Numbered from the stretch's first letter, positions 37,743 through 52,200 are shown. The stretch is 64,000 bases of DNA from Poronia punctata (GCA_022579005.1 MU401606.1:32797-96796), one strand, 5' to 3'. The notes: generated from the sequence alone by a model not told the origin. Numbers and translations: made by a program.

Positions 37743-38753
37743 GGTGATCAGCTTAGCACTGCACGGATCCAATGGCTACTATTATCGATCGAGCTGTAGG
37801 TGATGGAATGAACTGTTGGCCTCCGAAATGCCGGCTTTGAGAAAATTACGTGCACCAGCCAATTGAGATAATTCCATTGGTTAGCCGGTGCCTAGGTAGC
37901 TCTAACTCACGTGATATTCCGACCCGGGCTCGAATCAGAACTGGGTAGAATATGTACAAGGTACAACCTGTACTGAATGAACGTGAGCTTTCCTAATAGG
38001 TATTTAGATGGAGCCACGATGGTCAGATCTGTTTACCGCGTTCTGTTCGAATACAGTAGGTGCAAGTTGCAACGCGCAACGGTACCTAGCTACATACCAA
38101 TATAGGTCTAGTCTATACAAACACGTACATAAAGCAAGATATACAAGTACATATTTTACGTCTCAATGCTCATGTTCACCACTCAATTATTTACAGCATG
38201 GCCAGTTAATAAATGCTGGCCTACGACTCGATGACAAGGTATTATTTCTTCAGGTCAACAAGGCCTACAGTTTCTTAAGTACTTAAAACGTTTTATTTAC
38301 AGATACAGGTAAGGTCTTGCGATCGCCGCGATTTATACCTACCTAAAAACCCAAGCGAGCAACACCAAGGTGCCAAGGTGCTGTACAACAATCAGAGTCT
38401 TTTCGAGGTAAGGCGCTTTACCGTACAGTCGACGGTCTGTGTGATATTCTGGATAATTCTTCATGAATTTGATCGTAATACTCACTTTCCAGCCGTTCCG
38501 GCAGATTTACGTCTGTTCCAGCGAACTGGTTGTGGTGTAGCTCCTCACGTTGGATCTCAACCGTATATAGGTCTAGACGACCAAAGATTTATAATCATCA
38601 GATAAATGTGATATTTCTTTGCTCGTGTTCACCATGATCATGATCAATCCGTTGCTGATGGGGGACATTGGCCGCCCTAGCCAGCTCGCTCCCGGGTCTT
38701 CCATAGAGATCCCGCCGTGAGATGACCTCGCGCGGCAGGAGGTGGACTTGATT
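37743..38753. promoter_or_regulatory. Upstream of QCR6 and downstream of the WBP2-like gene
   Basis: Both neighbours are on the minus strand, so this holds the QCR6 promoter and the 3' end of the WBP2-like gene. No gene was seen; open frames 38008-38286 and 38378-38605 lack domains. CCAAT-like ATTGG occurs near 37875 (plus strand) and CCAAT near 37858, possible CCAAT-binding-complex sites for a respiratory gene (inference). Confidence 0.4.
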
Positions 38754-39609
38754 TCATTGTCGTTCTTCTGCCTCTTCCCTCAGTTGTTCATCGATGCGCA
38801 TGCTCACGGCCTGTGCTTGAGCCTCGTCGTAATCCGGGGGAGGCTCGTCTGGTGTTCCTTGAGCCATTTCAGATTGTCGAGTGGAATCATTAGCGCGCTG
38901 AGTCAGCTCAGCGACAGTGGGCGGGGCGGTGCCGGAAGAGGAGTTTTGTCCTTGTGGTTGAGAAGGCGTATATTCAGGAAGTTGTTCGTCGTGGACATTA
39001 AGAACCCAATTCCTCTGGCCCGATCCTTCTGCAATTTGTGCTGCATGGTGCAGACGAGCCTTGATTTCGACGAACTTTGACTCGAACTCGCTGAAACCGC
39101 CGTCCTTGAACGTTAACTTTAAAGTCACCATCGGGAAGTCGGGCGGAATGTTTCCATTAGGAACGGGCCGGACGCTAGCCTCCCAATACCAAGGCCCGAC
39201 CCACGACGAGCGCATCCGACCGTCCTGGCAGCCAAGGATTTTCGTCGAGAATGATTTGAATTGCTCGGTGGGGGCAGCCGGTAGATAGATCAACTACAAG
39301 CATTCCTCGGTTAACATGTGTTTGCGCTTAGAATCCTGTTGTGTCGCTCACCCTTTGGTTTGTTATATATGCCGTGCCACTCTCGCTTTTGATAGAAAAG
39401 GGAGCAACACCCTGGGGCTGGTTCGGCGCAAGTATGCTGAGAGCTACACGGCCTCTAGTCCTGAATAGGATACTTTCATGCGGAAGAGGTTCTATATCCC
39501 CAGACCGGGATAGCATAACCCAGCTGCCGTCCAAGTCAGTTATCTCCTCGTCCCGACTGGTCTGACTCAATATATATGAGGCATGTTGCTCCTGGAGCCC
39601 GTAATCCAT
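38754..39609 (-). CDS. WBP2-like (WW-domain-binding) GRAM-domain protein, two exons
   Basis: Exons 39352-39609 and 38754-39293; intron 58 bp, GTGAGC...TTGTAG; 265 aa. Splicing joins ...GTAYITNQR to LIYLPAAPTEQF, the conserved GRAM/WBP2 segment (family: YLTNQRIVYL). The GRAM-like domain covers residues about 30-175: WVMLSRSGDIEPLPHE, then FKSFSTKILGCQDGRM, then VTLKLTFKDGGFSEFESKFVEI. The C-terminal third is Gln/Ser/Pro-rich with LPEY and PPPDYDEA, the latter a PPxY ligand for WW domains such as those of Rsp5/Nedd4-type ubiquitin ligases. A function as a membrane-associated or transcriptional adaptor is known for animal WBP2; in fungi it is not established. The first 30 residues extend beyond most relatives, so an upstream exon or later start is possible. 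Confidence 0.85.
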
Positions 39610-39753
39610 GCTAAATGCTCAACACGAAGTAGTTGCCCAACAGACAAGATACTGTGAAGGCTAAGAGAGGCCTCGCTGTCGAAATCACTACATTGGTCTA
39701 TAGAAAAGAGAGAGGCGGACGAACGCGTAAAAATATGTTAAGGTTCAAGGTTG

Positions 39754-39850
39754 GCGAAGGTGAAGGTGAAAGAAAGAAGGAAGGAATAAAAAAAGAACTA
39801 AAAAAGAGAGGAAGAAAGAGAACGAACAAGTGAGTGAGAGGAAAAAAAGG
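39754..39850 (-). promoter_or_regulatory. CT-rich tract upstream of the WBP2-like gene
   Basis: The plus strand is nearly all purine (GAAGG, GAAAGAAAGAAGG, AAAAAGAGAGGAAG). Read in the direction of the gene at 38754-39609, it is a pyrimidine tract 145-240 bp before the start codon. Such CT-rich stretches often precede transcription starts in filamentous fungi; function is inferred from position only. Confidence 0.45.
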
Positions 39851-40540
39851 GTCCATACTTGATTGACATTTTGGTAGTCTACCTGCCTGCTAGGTAGATT
39901 TGTGGTAATAATGTCGACTCCGATCCAGTGGATGATGCAGAAAGGGTAGTGTAGGGGGTGTCAACCGGGCTCCTGGGATTCGTTCGGCAAGCCCAAACCA
40001 TACAGGGTTCCTCTCAGGGGACAAAGCTGGTTGATCGCACGAGGCCCCGGGACGGCACGACTTGCAGACAGTACAGGTCGAGTCGGTTTACCTTTCAGAG
40101 AATCGATAGACGGCCGCAACGTACGAGTACATAAAGCTGGTAGTCCTAGTGCGAGTGTGGGCCACTAAGGGTTGTAAGCTGGCCGACGTTGGTTGCTATG
40201 GCCCAAAGCGGAATGGCAAAACCAGCACCCAGTCCGCAGTGCAAGATGGAGTATGGAGTGCGGGTGTGTGCCTGGCACAGCAAGACACACACGAAGCTTC
40301 TCTTCTGCTGGCAAGGTCAAGAATATAAGTTACAGAGAGTGGTTATCCCGGGTGCCCGGTGACTCCGGCGACTCTCGGTGTTGTTAATGTGTTCAGTGGG
40401 CGTAGAATGCTGTTAGAAGCAAAAGTACACCCATGCGAGTCTATACGATATGTATAGATAGTTTTGTGTATGCGATATTATGTGTGTCCAGTGTATTCCC
40501 CGGCCGTTATAGGTTGCACCGTCGCACCGGCGGGGCTAGG

Positions 40541-40574
40541 TATGTATGTATGTATATATGTATGTATGTATGTA
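40541..40574. repeat. TATG tetranucleotide microsatellite
   Basis: TATGTATGTATGTATATATG followed by further TATG units up to 40574, with one TATA interruption. Intergenic. Confidence 0.85.
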
Positions 40575-43500
40575 CGTGTAGCTAAGATACGTAAGTGTGT
40601 GGTACCTAGCTTATGCTCAGGTAGTCTCAGGGTATGGTAATCAAGTATTGGAAAAGTAGGGGTATGATAGCAAGTGACATATGTCATTCATTAGTGAAAG
40701 CTGTCGGTAATGGCGGTAGGGCAAAGTAAGAGAGGGCCACGAGAGAAACGAGTCGATTACCCCACCGGCAGATTCTGCATAAACATGGATATGGGCATAG
40801 GCACGGAGAGAAGGTGGTAACAGACCTGTCGACGGCAGGATTCAGAGCAACAATGGCGGCGGCGTCACAGCAGCAGCAACCGCAACCGCAACAGAAGCAG
40901 ACGCAGCACTCTCGTGAATATGCGCAGCGCAATCCAACGTTCGTCCGGTATCAGAGGATATAATCTTCAGCTGGCCGAGGCGCGTTCCGAGTCCCTCTTC
41001 CTCGGTTCCTCCTGTCCTTTCGCTCGTCGCTATTGGTCTGAGCGAAGCCGAATCATACAAGAAGGATTGAGGCTCGCTGTGTCACTTGAGGATTACTGCA
41101 GGGGAGTCGTCCCGACTGTACCAGGGCTAGGTAGCGATATGTGACTTCAACCCACGCACTTTTGGTGTTCTAGTGGGGAACATGGCCCTCATGGATGTCT
41201 GATGATGGTCCAGATGGATCAAATGGGGTTACTGTTTTGGGAGGCAGGAAGTGGGTCCTGCTTTCCGAACAGTGTATATTGAGGCTTGACCTCGAGCCCC
41301 AGAAATCAAGAGACACGCTGAATCATCAACGGTCGAAACCTTGATCGTAGCGGTAGGATCAATACTCGTAACCTAGGATAGTCATTACCTCCCTACTTAC
41401 AACTACGGTAGGCGCTAGGAACCCAACTTATATAACCTACGGTATCTATTACATGTTCGAGTGTAGCAAACCTTACCTACCATCGGCATTTTACCCGCAT
41501 GATGTCAATATGCCCTGTTGTTGTGTCCCTTACCACGTCGGCTCTGATTTAAATTATCTACATGTTATGTACACGTTGGGGACACGGGGGGTGCTTCATG
41601 TTGATGTAAACATAGGGCTAGCTAAGCACATAGTCAGGACACTCAGGTCAGATAGACGCCTGCCGCCAGATACACACTCATAATAGGTAGATAGATATAT
41701 GACTTGGAAGCAAATAAGAGCCCACATTCCTAACTTCGACCCTACAGCATATTTAGCTGCTAACCTAGGATAAGAAGGTACATGAGAACCTAACTTTCAG
41801 GAAATCAGAATTTACCAGAGACTGTGACAGGGCGGCAAACTGGCCAAGACTTACAATTTGTTTCCAAGGCGAAAATTTGAAAAAAAGCGTCACCATTTGG
41901 CTGAAAGTCGATGAAAGAGGATGATTGACTGGACTTCTACCTGAGCGTTTCTGACATGGGCCAGGAGGCTGAACTCTTAATGGGCCTAGATAGTGTGAGT
42001 CGGACGTGACCCCCTGATACCCAAGCAATACACACTTTCACATTTGACAGCAGCCGAAGTTGGTGCTCGAGTGTTGATAGGCCAACGGATCTGCCAACGT
42101 CTCCCGGGTAGACATGCCCGCCTATGGAAAGTAACCTACCGCACTGATGAACCTACCGGAATTGGAGACCACCAACCCTATTTTCGGCTAAGGTAGGTAC
42201 ATGTAGGCTTGTTACCCTCTCAAAAACGTGGCCGGAGTCAATGCAGTTAAAGGTTACTTGCCAGTGATCCCGGAAGTTGGAATGTTCTTTACGATAGTCC
42301 AGATATCTGACCACAGAGTATATGGGTACCTACTCGTATCTTGGAAGATAGGTACATACCTACAAGTAGATACATACATATATTAATGGAATTAGTGCAT
42401 CCAAGAACACTACACGTACAGAACCTTGGCAAAAACAAGAGATAGCCCAGGTTTCCAACATACCTACGATCGGGAGTACATAAATCATGTCGACCTTTGG
42501 TAGGTATGTTTGTACCTATGGGGCACCTTCCACCAAACAATGATATTAGAAACTTACTTACGTACAACGTAAGGTACAACCTACTACCTGGCTGACATCA
42601 CCGGCGTTCACCGACCTACCTAGCCTAATAGAATTCACCAACCGTCTTAGTTGTATGCAACATGGAATCCTCACAACTCCATTTGCCCCAAGCTTATCCT
42701 AACCTACCCTCGGACTACCTACGTACGGTCCTTTGATGGCGGTAGAGCCCGTAGTTAGGTAATCGCACGCCGAGTACAGTGATAGCAACCATTTACCGTC
42801 TGGATTCACATGCTGGTGCCGTGGCATCCCCGCAAGACTACGACGCTTGTATGTTCACCGGGTCAGTGTTGAGGGGAGGGGAGGGTCAAAGCCTCGGGCC
42901 CTAGGCCTGATTGGCATGGGAAACTCTGTGTCACTATCGGATCGGCCAGCGTAGCCATACTCTACTAGTAGGCGGACCTGGAGCATCTTCAGACTCGCGT
43001 CCTAACAAGTTACACACCTGCCCATCCAGTCCGTCCCAGTCTGCCAGTAAAACAGACGCAAGCAACGGCCACTACCGCCATGTCTATCCCTTGGCCCAAA
43101 TAAAGATTCGGAAGCAATGCCGTGGGACATTCGCTTCCTCACCGGTTCCACAGATTCTGCGTCTTCAGGCAATGACGCTCTTTCCATTCTGAAGAGGATG
43201 TGATTGACTAAAATGTACGGTACCTCGCATGGAGCGTTGAGGTATGGACTATAGCTAGTTAGGCATCCTTGCCAATGCTAACCAACCAGTCTTATATCAG
43301 GAAGCGCACGTCGCTGACTGGAGGGGGCAGAGGGCTAGGAGCTCTCAGGATCAAGACTTGTCAGAGATTGTAGGATGTATTGACCTAGGCTCTCTTTGGA
43401 AGAAGATCTTTATGACAGATCATCGATCACGTTGACAGGAATTGTACCAAAACTGGAACGCGAAACCAAACGCCAGGCTGGGTCACCGGCGCATGTGCTC

Positions 43501-44555
43501 TTTTCTTCTGAGACGATAAAAATGTTAGCCTAGCCAGTCACACTGAAAGGTAAGCATTCGCCAAGCACACGCGAAACAAGTGTTGCCTGCCGCCTACCAA
43601 AGAGGCTTAACCAGAGGTAGGATGGGCTACGGCTTGCCTGGCGCTCGGTATCCAACCGGTGTTGATTCGGCGTTGTCAGGATACGGAAGGGTGAAGTGTT
43701 CAGGCCAGCTCTGCCATTGGCCTGTCGCAGTAGCCAAGCACCGCAGCACGTCTGTTCGCGAACCAGGGTTAAAAGTGCCATGGAACAATATAGAACACCA
43801 ACCAGAGTGTTACTACTATCACCGGAACCTCCCGGCCACGCCTATCCAAATGAGAGATGGCTATATGACGACCTGACCCACGTATCGTGACAGAGAGTAC
43901 CTCTTACATTCAGGAGCTGAGAGGTTAAGCGACTTCGGCGGTGACTATCACGACTTCTGATACGTCTCCTGAGCCTACGTGACAGCTGATCACCGAGCCC
44001 GAAGCGAGGTATCGAAACAACAAGAAGCGAAAAAGGAAATGGTAGAGGGAAGCGGTGAGAAGCGAAATAGTCGTTGATTTCATTATGCCATGTCATCTAT
44101 CATTCATACCCTCCCATGTGCCGTCATTTTTAGCCATGTGCTTCCTATACTGCGCCGTTGCAGCGCCGGGCCCTGTGTGTACGGAAAGCTCTGTTGCGGT
44201 TTCGGTCGTTGTTTCCGTGGCCATGAGAGGCACGAGGAAAGCGGGTGCCGAACGTCATTTCCAATCAAGAAAAGCGAAGGGCAAAACCGAAAAACGCCCC
44301 CCCTTGGTCATTATCGCGTAATACAAGTCCCAAACAAGACTCCACCATCAAGTTGAACCCACAATCACAACATTACGCCAACAAAAGGAAGAAAAAAAAA
44401 GTTGAGTGTTGTCTTGCCCCGTTCTCCTCCAACATTGGCTATGCTGCTGAAAACGAAACGTGCCCCTCAGGGTCTGTGGCGCAAACGCGCCTCGCTTCTA
44501 TTCGCTCAATCCTCTCGCTTGTCGCCTGATCCCAGCGTCGTACGAGCGCTTCTCG

Positions 44556-46998
44556 CTAAGAGAGCCAGTTTTCGCTCGGCTTCATCCCCGTGTTCGCCGC
44601 ACCATTGGCAGCCTCGAAAGCAAAGTCGAGCTTGGGCATCTCGATCTTGGGAGGCGGCTGATCTTTCTTTGGCTTATTCTTTGTAGGGCTCCTAGGCTCG
44701 GGTGGCGGGCCGTAGCGAACGTCTCGTACGTCCCAGCCGTCCTCAGCCGCGGCGGCGACCCAGGTCCGGAGCCCGTCATGCACTCCAGGATAGAATTTCT
44801 CTTTGCAGAGCCGCATGCTGGCCCCCATGCAGCGTTCCCAGCCCGAGACGCGCAACAGACCGCGTAGTGTATTTCGCTCCTCGGCCGTCGGGGTACATGC
44901 GATGACGGCATTGAGCAAATCTAGATGTGACGCTAGGTAGTTGGTCGCATCCCACTCCACGCCGCCCACATAAGGGGCAGCTGGCACAGGAGGTCGCTCC
45001 TGCGGAAAATGTGTCTGCATGTATGTCATGTTGTCCATCCCAGATGGGCTTTGGCTTGCATTGAGCTCTTTGTCTCTTGGCAGATGTACCACGTTGAGGT
45101 GATGTAGGAAGATCCAAAATACTTCTTTGGTGACATTAGTGGCTTCCTTGCACCATACGCGGTACGGCCGCTCCCGTCTCATCTCGAGCACAAACCCCAA
45201 CGGGCGGCTCTGTTCGTTCGGCTCAGGGTCCCGGAGGTGACCTAACACCGTCTTGGCACGGATAGGTCGATCCTGAGGGGGGGCTGATTGAATGTAAGTA
45301 AAGAGTACCGATATGATGATGTTGCGAGTAGTAAACTCGCTCGGCCCCTTCTTCTCCGGATCGAATAGCATGTGCAGCAGCGCCGGGAACAGCGTCGCCT
45401 GTATTGAATGGAGATACTGGAGCGCAAGAGCTGTCGTGCACAGAGCCTTGAGGCAGAGCAGATTCTCATGCAAAAGTGCGTCTTCATGTTCCTCTCTGTT
45501 GGGTTTGTCAATAAGTCTGACTACCTCGCTTCAAGAGCTGGGATAATGAGAAATAACCATACCTCCACTCGACTTCCATTATGCGATGGAGAAGCCCTAC
45601 AATTTCTTGCATCCCACCTTGACGGATGAACTCCTCCGTCCAGGCGACGGTTTCGTTCCGCAGTAACAACCTCAGCTTGTGCAACTTGCCCACTTCAACT
45701 GACTGCGGTTGCGGGACCTTGCGTAGATAATTGACATAGTCTACTGGCCCCTGCTGTAACTTCATCTTTGACAGGATGCCGCTACCCGAGTTTGACCCGG
45801 CTGAAGAGGGTCGTTCGCTAGCCAGACTATCGGTTGACCGGGACCGGAAGTGTCGACCAAGTGTACCCTCCCCCTTTGACTTCTTGGTTGGCGACCGAGA
45901 TTCGTTCTTCTTGCCATTACTCCGTGACAATGTGAAGCTTCGGCCTCTCGATCGCTTTGCTCCGTTGTCTTGATCCCGCGGTCCAGCCATGCTTGAGCCG
46001 CTACCGTGACTGCCAGGGCGGGCCGCGTTGCTTCCTCTGCTCTCGGCCCAGTCTTGCCGGATGAATTCCATCTTGATGGTATCGGCCAAGTTTCGCATCT
46101 TGTATCTCTGGTGTTCGGGAATATTTCGCCGATCCAACATCGCTTCGAGGTGTTTATCGATGTCTTTCGGGTCAAGTACAAAATCCGAAGGTTCTGGCGC
46201 CGGTGGCTTTTCCTTTGACCCCGTTCCACTCGTGAACATCTTCAGGCCTCGTTGGATCTTCGATGTAGACGACTTTTCGCCCATTGGATTACTATCAGCC
46301 CTTGCGGCTTGCTGGGGTTCTCGGGTCCCGGCATATTGGGCGTGGTAAGACTTCGGACGTTCTTTCGTCCTAGGGACATCGGGTAAGCCATTCGAGGAGG
46401 AACTATTTAGGACATTACTGTCCTCTACTAGTTGTTGTTGTCTCTCCAAAGCCCCACTGGAGAACTGTGCATATATTGGGGGCCGAGACATATCCTGAGG
46501 TGTTATCGAAGTAGGCGGTGTTCGGTTCTCTTTGTCCTTCCCATGCATTTCTCCCTCACCTCCTGGCTTACCCACATTCCTCTGGCCTTTATGACGGCTC
46601 AAAAGAGCTACTAAATTGGTCGCCGACTTGGTTTTCTTGGGCTTCTTAGGCGACGGTGGCTCGTCTTTGGCCTTGACCGACTTGCCGGCCTCTCTCGGGG
46701 CCATCGATTTGAAAGAAAGGGGCATGAATCCTTGCTTGGTGGGAGATCGGGGGACAGGTGATCTGTCTTCCTGCTTAGTTGGTGATCGAGGTATAGCTTC
46801 AGCGTTCTGAATCTCTCCTAGAGCCGGTGGACGAGAGTAATTGGGAAAAGACATGTCGGGGTGCGAAGGCTGTGGGACGGCGACAGATAGAGGCCTTGGC
46901 TCGATTGGCCTCAATAAGGACACCAAGACATTGGACCTTGACCTTTGGTGTTGAGAAGGGGCATTTCGTACGGGGACGTTGCGGTCGGCCGAATCCAT
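44556..46998 (-). CDS. Formin-type GBD/FH3 armadillo protein without FH1/FH2, two exons
   Basis: Exons 45563-46998 and 44556-45495; intron 67 bp, GTATGG...CAACAG; 791 aa. The first 270 residues are a disordered Ser/Pro/Lys-rich region. From about 275 (LDPKDIDKHLEAMLDRRNIPEHQRYKMRN) it resembles the Rho-GTPase-binding domain of diaphanous formins. After another basic Ser-rich insert, an FH3-like helical region runs from about 440 to 720 (LRNETVAWTEEFIRQGGMQEIVGLLHRIM); the splice restores EVEWREEHEDALLHENLLCLKAL. The protein stops soon after, and nothing in the next kilobase encodes an FH2 actin-nucleating domain. SPTK, a CDK/MAPK-type site, recurs four times (residues near 76, 90, 369, 746). 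Likely a Rho-responsive scaffold for polarity or cytokinesis (inference). I chose ATG 46998; an in-frame ATG at 47055 would add 19 hydrophobic residues. TRM8 is divergent. Confidence 0.8.
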
Positions 46999-47823
46999 GT
47001 TGTCGGATTGTGATGGGCGAAAAATAGAAGCGGAAGAAATGAAGAAGTGAAACAAGGGGTGTCTGGTCTAGCAATGGATTATTATCCCGAGTAGTGCACC
47101 CAAACTTGTATTATTACCAAACGCGTCCACGGTGCATGTCGCGACGTGACCTGCCTGTGTTCAACAATACAGCTGCCGACGTGCCGACGGCAAAAAAAAG
47201 GGTTGCGTGTGTCTGGGAAAAATAGAAACAAAAATAAAGGCTGCCACTAGAAAAGAAGAAAAGAGAAGAATGCTGCGTAAGGAAAAGCAAAGGACATTGT
47301 CTGCTGTTGAAAATTGGTGGTGTAGAAAGGTACCTACCCCATAAGTTTTTATTGAAGTATGGATCGGATGATGATGTACGACCTCGTCGGAATCAACAAT
47401 GACTGTTGCCCCAGAAACAGAGCGGATCTGTCATATCGGAGTGCAGGGACACTGTGGTGAGTGCACAGTGTTAAAGCCCCTCTATTTCAAGTCGGGAAAC
47501 CACCCCGCCATTGGCTTCCACCACCCCACCAACTACCGGTCTTGAGGTAGGTACCTAGAATTCTCGTACCTATGGTATCCAGTAGGAAGGTACAGAGGTG
47601 TTTCCACCTGCGTCAACTGCCGCGAATAATACAAGTAGGTAGTAGGTACCTACCTCCCTGTACGGAATACATACGAGTATGGGTACCTACCCCAATTTGA
47701 AGGTTTTCTTTGCGACGGCTTTTCCAACACCGGCCAACATTGTTACTACCTTTAGATCTACCTTAGTCTTGAAGAAATATATAAAACCATAGCGAACACG
47801 GATCGAGGTTTAGTTGCAACGCA
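46999..47823. promoter_or_regulatory. Divergent promoter region of the GBD/FH3 gene and TRM8
   Basis: 825 bp between two start codons on opposite strands, so both promoters lie here. A TATA-like element is near the TRM8 start. TAGGTACCTA-type palindromes cluster at 47540-47690 (for example GTAGTAGGTACCTACCTC). No gene was seen. Confidence 0.6.
47778..47786 (+). promoter_or_regulatory. TATA-like element before TRM8
   Basis: TATATAAAA 37 bp before the TRM8 ATG. If used, the 5' leader would be very short. Confidence 0.35.
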
Positions 47824-48732
<909 letters not shown>

Positions 48733-49243
48733 TCCAGCCAGCCCGAAATTTTTTGAGCTTACGTAAATAATGGGTTACGAACTTACTATATTGCGAGTAT
48801 TTGCGCGTATTATTTATTGGAACTTGAGTTACGATTTCAATATCACTACATTCTAGGTGTACAACAAGTTACAACATTACAGGTCGCCCAGAAGCAATTA
48901 AACCGGGTATTTAACTTAGCTCGGATGCTCGGTTCTCGTGTTACCTACACGTACAAGCTTGGTGAAGATTGTGGGTAGCTTGGTGCATTACGTGTGTGTA
49001 TGTACGTGCCTGTAACGTCAGGTAGATCATCCCACCTACAATGTACACGTACATATCGACCTTCAAGCCCTATTGCGTTAGCCATCTGCATCACCTAATA
49101 ACCTACACTTACAGAATTCGGGTCTCCTCCATTAGGAATTCCCCTTCTAATGCAACTGAATTAATTGTTAGCCTCGTATTTCCCTTCCCACCGATTATCC
49201 GAAAAGCAAACGATGACGCGAAAACCACGGCGTTTTGAAGACT
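48733..49243. promoter_or_regulatory. TRM8 3' region and MDM1-like promoter
   Basis: 511 bp between genes in the same direction. It contains CTACACGTAC and TACACGTACATA words. No TATA box or extra gene is evident. An out-of-frame ATG at 49213 lies 31 bp before the next gene's start and might act as an upstream start. Confidence 0.45.
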
Positions 49244-52200
49244 ATGAATGCCCTTAAAGGGAGAGATGTCGCCATTGCCGGCGTCGTCTGCTTCATCGCC
49301 TGGGGATATGCCATAGCCTGGTTCCCTAGCATTCGATGGGCTGGTCACGCCTTCATCGCCGGCGCTTTAGTATCCCTCGTAGGAGTCCTATTGGTAATAC
49401 TTTTAACTTCGCGTGGCTCCGCGTACGGCTATCGACATAGGTCCGCCAGGCCGGACGCCGTTAGCTTTGCTGCCACGAAGATCTGGCGCATCGAGACCGC
49501 CTCCCTCCGAGCCCGACAGACCTATGTCAAAACGCCTCTATACCCCGATTCCCCGACAGTATCGCGAGCGCTAGACAATCTACTTGAGCTCATTCTCCGC
49601 GATTTTGTGACATCCTGGTATTCGAAGATCAGCAAGAACCCCGTCTTCGCCAACGCCATAGACAACACCATACGGCACGCCATTACCACGATCCAGGGCC
49701 GCTTGTCTAGCATCGACTTGGTTGATGTGATTATTAGTCGCGTCGTACCAATATTGACAGCCCACTTCCGAGATGCTTACGACGCTGAGAGGGCGGTACG
49801 TGGCCGAAAGCTAAACCGAGATGTGACGGAATCTGAGGAGCTGGACTTGGCTATTGCTGGAAAATACAAAGATGGAAAGATACATCCGGCCGCGTCGCTG
49901 GCGTACTCAGATACGAAGCTTGTAGAACAAGACCACCTGCGTCAGGTGGTAGAGAGGATACTACCGATAATACTGCCCGAGAGACTACTTGAAAGTCGTG
50001 CTGTTCTGAGTATAACCCGCGAGATCGTTGCATGCGCTGTATTGTTCCCGGTAATACAACTTTTGGCAGAACCTGATACCTGGAACCAACTGATGGAAAA
50101 TTATGGGCGATCTATGCTACAAGATCGTTCTACCGTCCGCAAGCTACGTGCCGCTCTAGATGCACATGCCGTTCCAGCACCTAATGCTTCGAAGCCGATT
50201 GCTTTTCCGCGGCTAAGTCCTGGAGATGGTGAACGCCGCTTTGAGAGATTCATTCGGACTATCCGCAAGATAAATAATCTGTCTGACGCACGGCGTTTCC
50301 GCAGTGAGGTGGCCAGTCAGTTGAAGAAGGACTCCCAGAAGCAACAGGATCAGGTCTACCTGCGCCGGTTAGAATTAGGCAAGCGGCTACTAGATCAGAG
50401 AGTACAGCAACTAGCCGCTAGCGGCGATAGACGGCCTATGGCAGCTCCGTCGCGCATTCCATCCAGCCCCGGAGCCTCCCGGCTAGAACATGCGTCGCTG
50501 GCTGATATCTTACGCGATACGTCCGGTCTCTCCTACTTCATGGAGTACATGGATAGACAAAAGCTCATGCCTCTCGTCCAGTTCTGGTTGGTAGTAGATG
50601 GGTTTCGAAACCCTCTCGAAGATGACACGGCCGAGGACGACGCATTGCCTTCGACTCTCGCCCCGTGGACCGAGTCGGACCGTGTCGACCTAGCCCAGAT
50701 CGACCAGGCTTACTTGTCCCGGCCAGAGCTCAAAGTTGTGCCGAGCGCACGACAGCCAATCCGCGAATTCCTCGATGCTGGCAAGACAGCGACCCCAGCG
50801 CAGTATTATAAGGCTCGTCGGGCCGTGCTCAAGATACAGAGCTCGGTCCTAGACGATATGCAGTCTAAACATCTCCAGGCATTCAAGAAGTCGGAGCTTT
50901 TCTACAAGGCACTGGCATCGGAGGAAGCATCCAAAACGATCGCCTTCCCTCAACCACCCCAAGCAGGGCCTTCCACAGATCTACAGCTTCAAAGAAATCC
51001 CCACTCCTTCTCATCGAGGCCAAACCCAGTGGGGCGTCTGAATCCGAAGCTCAGCCAGACTACTGCTCAAGTCAGACGGGGGCTATCCGCTTCGGATTTG
51101 AGGAATATGGGTACTAACGGCACGCAGAGTCCTGATCCACAAGCTGCCCCGCCCCGATCTATCGACGCAAATGCTAACACGTCGCTGTTTGACGACGATG
51201 ACTTGGAAAATGATCCTCTCGGAGATTCGATACAAAGTCTGGACCAGGAGCCGGTCAGGAATGTGCCAGACACTCAGGTTGTTCAAGCAATGGAGGCTGC
51301 TCTGATTGACATCATGGAAGATGAACGTCCTCGGACGGCCGAAGACCTTCGCGAATCCCTATTTGGCCATGACGATGGTGCTTCCAGCTTATTTTCTGGC
51401 CGGGAAAACGATTCAACCAGAGGGTCCCTTGATGGCCAGCGCCCTGGCGCAACGGGCAAAGAGGTTGAGAAGCCTAGCATCGCATCACTTGGTCTGGTCA
51501 GCGCGGCATCAAGAATCGGGGTCTTCATGGATGACGACCTATTCCATGACGAAGAAAGGCTACTCTCGGACGAGCAGGACGATCCTGACGCAGAGCGCCA
51601 AAGTGACGTCGAGGATGAGGTTCACGAAGCCGCACCAGGCGATCTTGGCCTCGCTGAGGCCATCACCGTCCTCACCAACGATATCGACCGACTTGTAGCT
51701 CAAGACGCCGTGCTCGATTCCTTGACGAAGAAGGCCGAGTTGACCAATAACACTGCAGAGTTGCGCATCTTGCGGAAGTCCAAGGCTAGCCTTCAGCGAG
51801 AACTGCGCCGGAAGGAGTTACAAAGACAGCAATATGTGATTCAGGAAAGTGACAATAGTCTATACGGACGCGCTTCCATCAAAATCAAGTCCATACAGGT
51901 CGGCCGTGAAGCCGATGGGAAGGAGTTTGCTGTCTATGTCGTCGAAGTCCAGAGAAATGCCGGGGAAAAGATGCCCGCAGCCACCTGGGCTGTGACGAGA
52001 CGATACAGCGAGTTCCACGAGCTGCACCAGAAGTTACGACATAGGTATCCTTCGGTGCGGAACCTAGACTTTCCCCGTCGAAGGATGGTAATGAAGCTCC
52101 AGAGTGAGTTTCTACGCAAGCGGCGCGAGGCTCTCGAAAAGTACCTGCAAGAGCTACTCCGTTTGCCCGATGTCTGCCGTAGTAGAGATCTCCGTGCATT

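Larger units (their letters stand above)
39610..44555. other. Long intergenic region without a supported gene
   Basis: 4.9 kb. The part next to 39610 should hold the promoter of the WBP2-like gene, including the purine tract at 39754-39850. The part next to 44555 is the 3' end of the GBD/FH3 gene. Open frames up to about 98 codons are scattered on both strands, with no domain, no codon-like bias and no extension by plausible introns. A TATG microsatellite lies at 40541-40574. A possible Ala-rich frame at 40842-41060 on the minus strand has no other support. Confidence 0.5.

Noticed and set aside
40842..41060. Ala/Val-rich minus-strand frame ending in AAAVTPPPLLL
   Set aside because: Low complexity from a GCN-type DNA repeat, with no domain or exon partner found.
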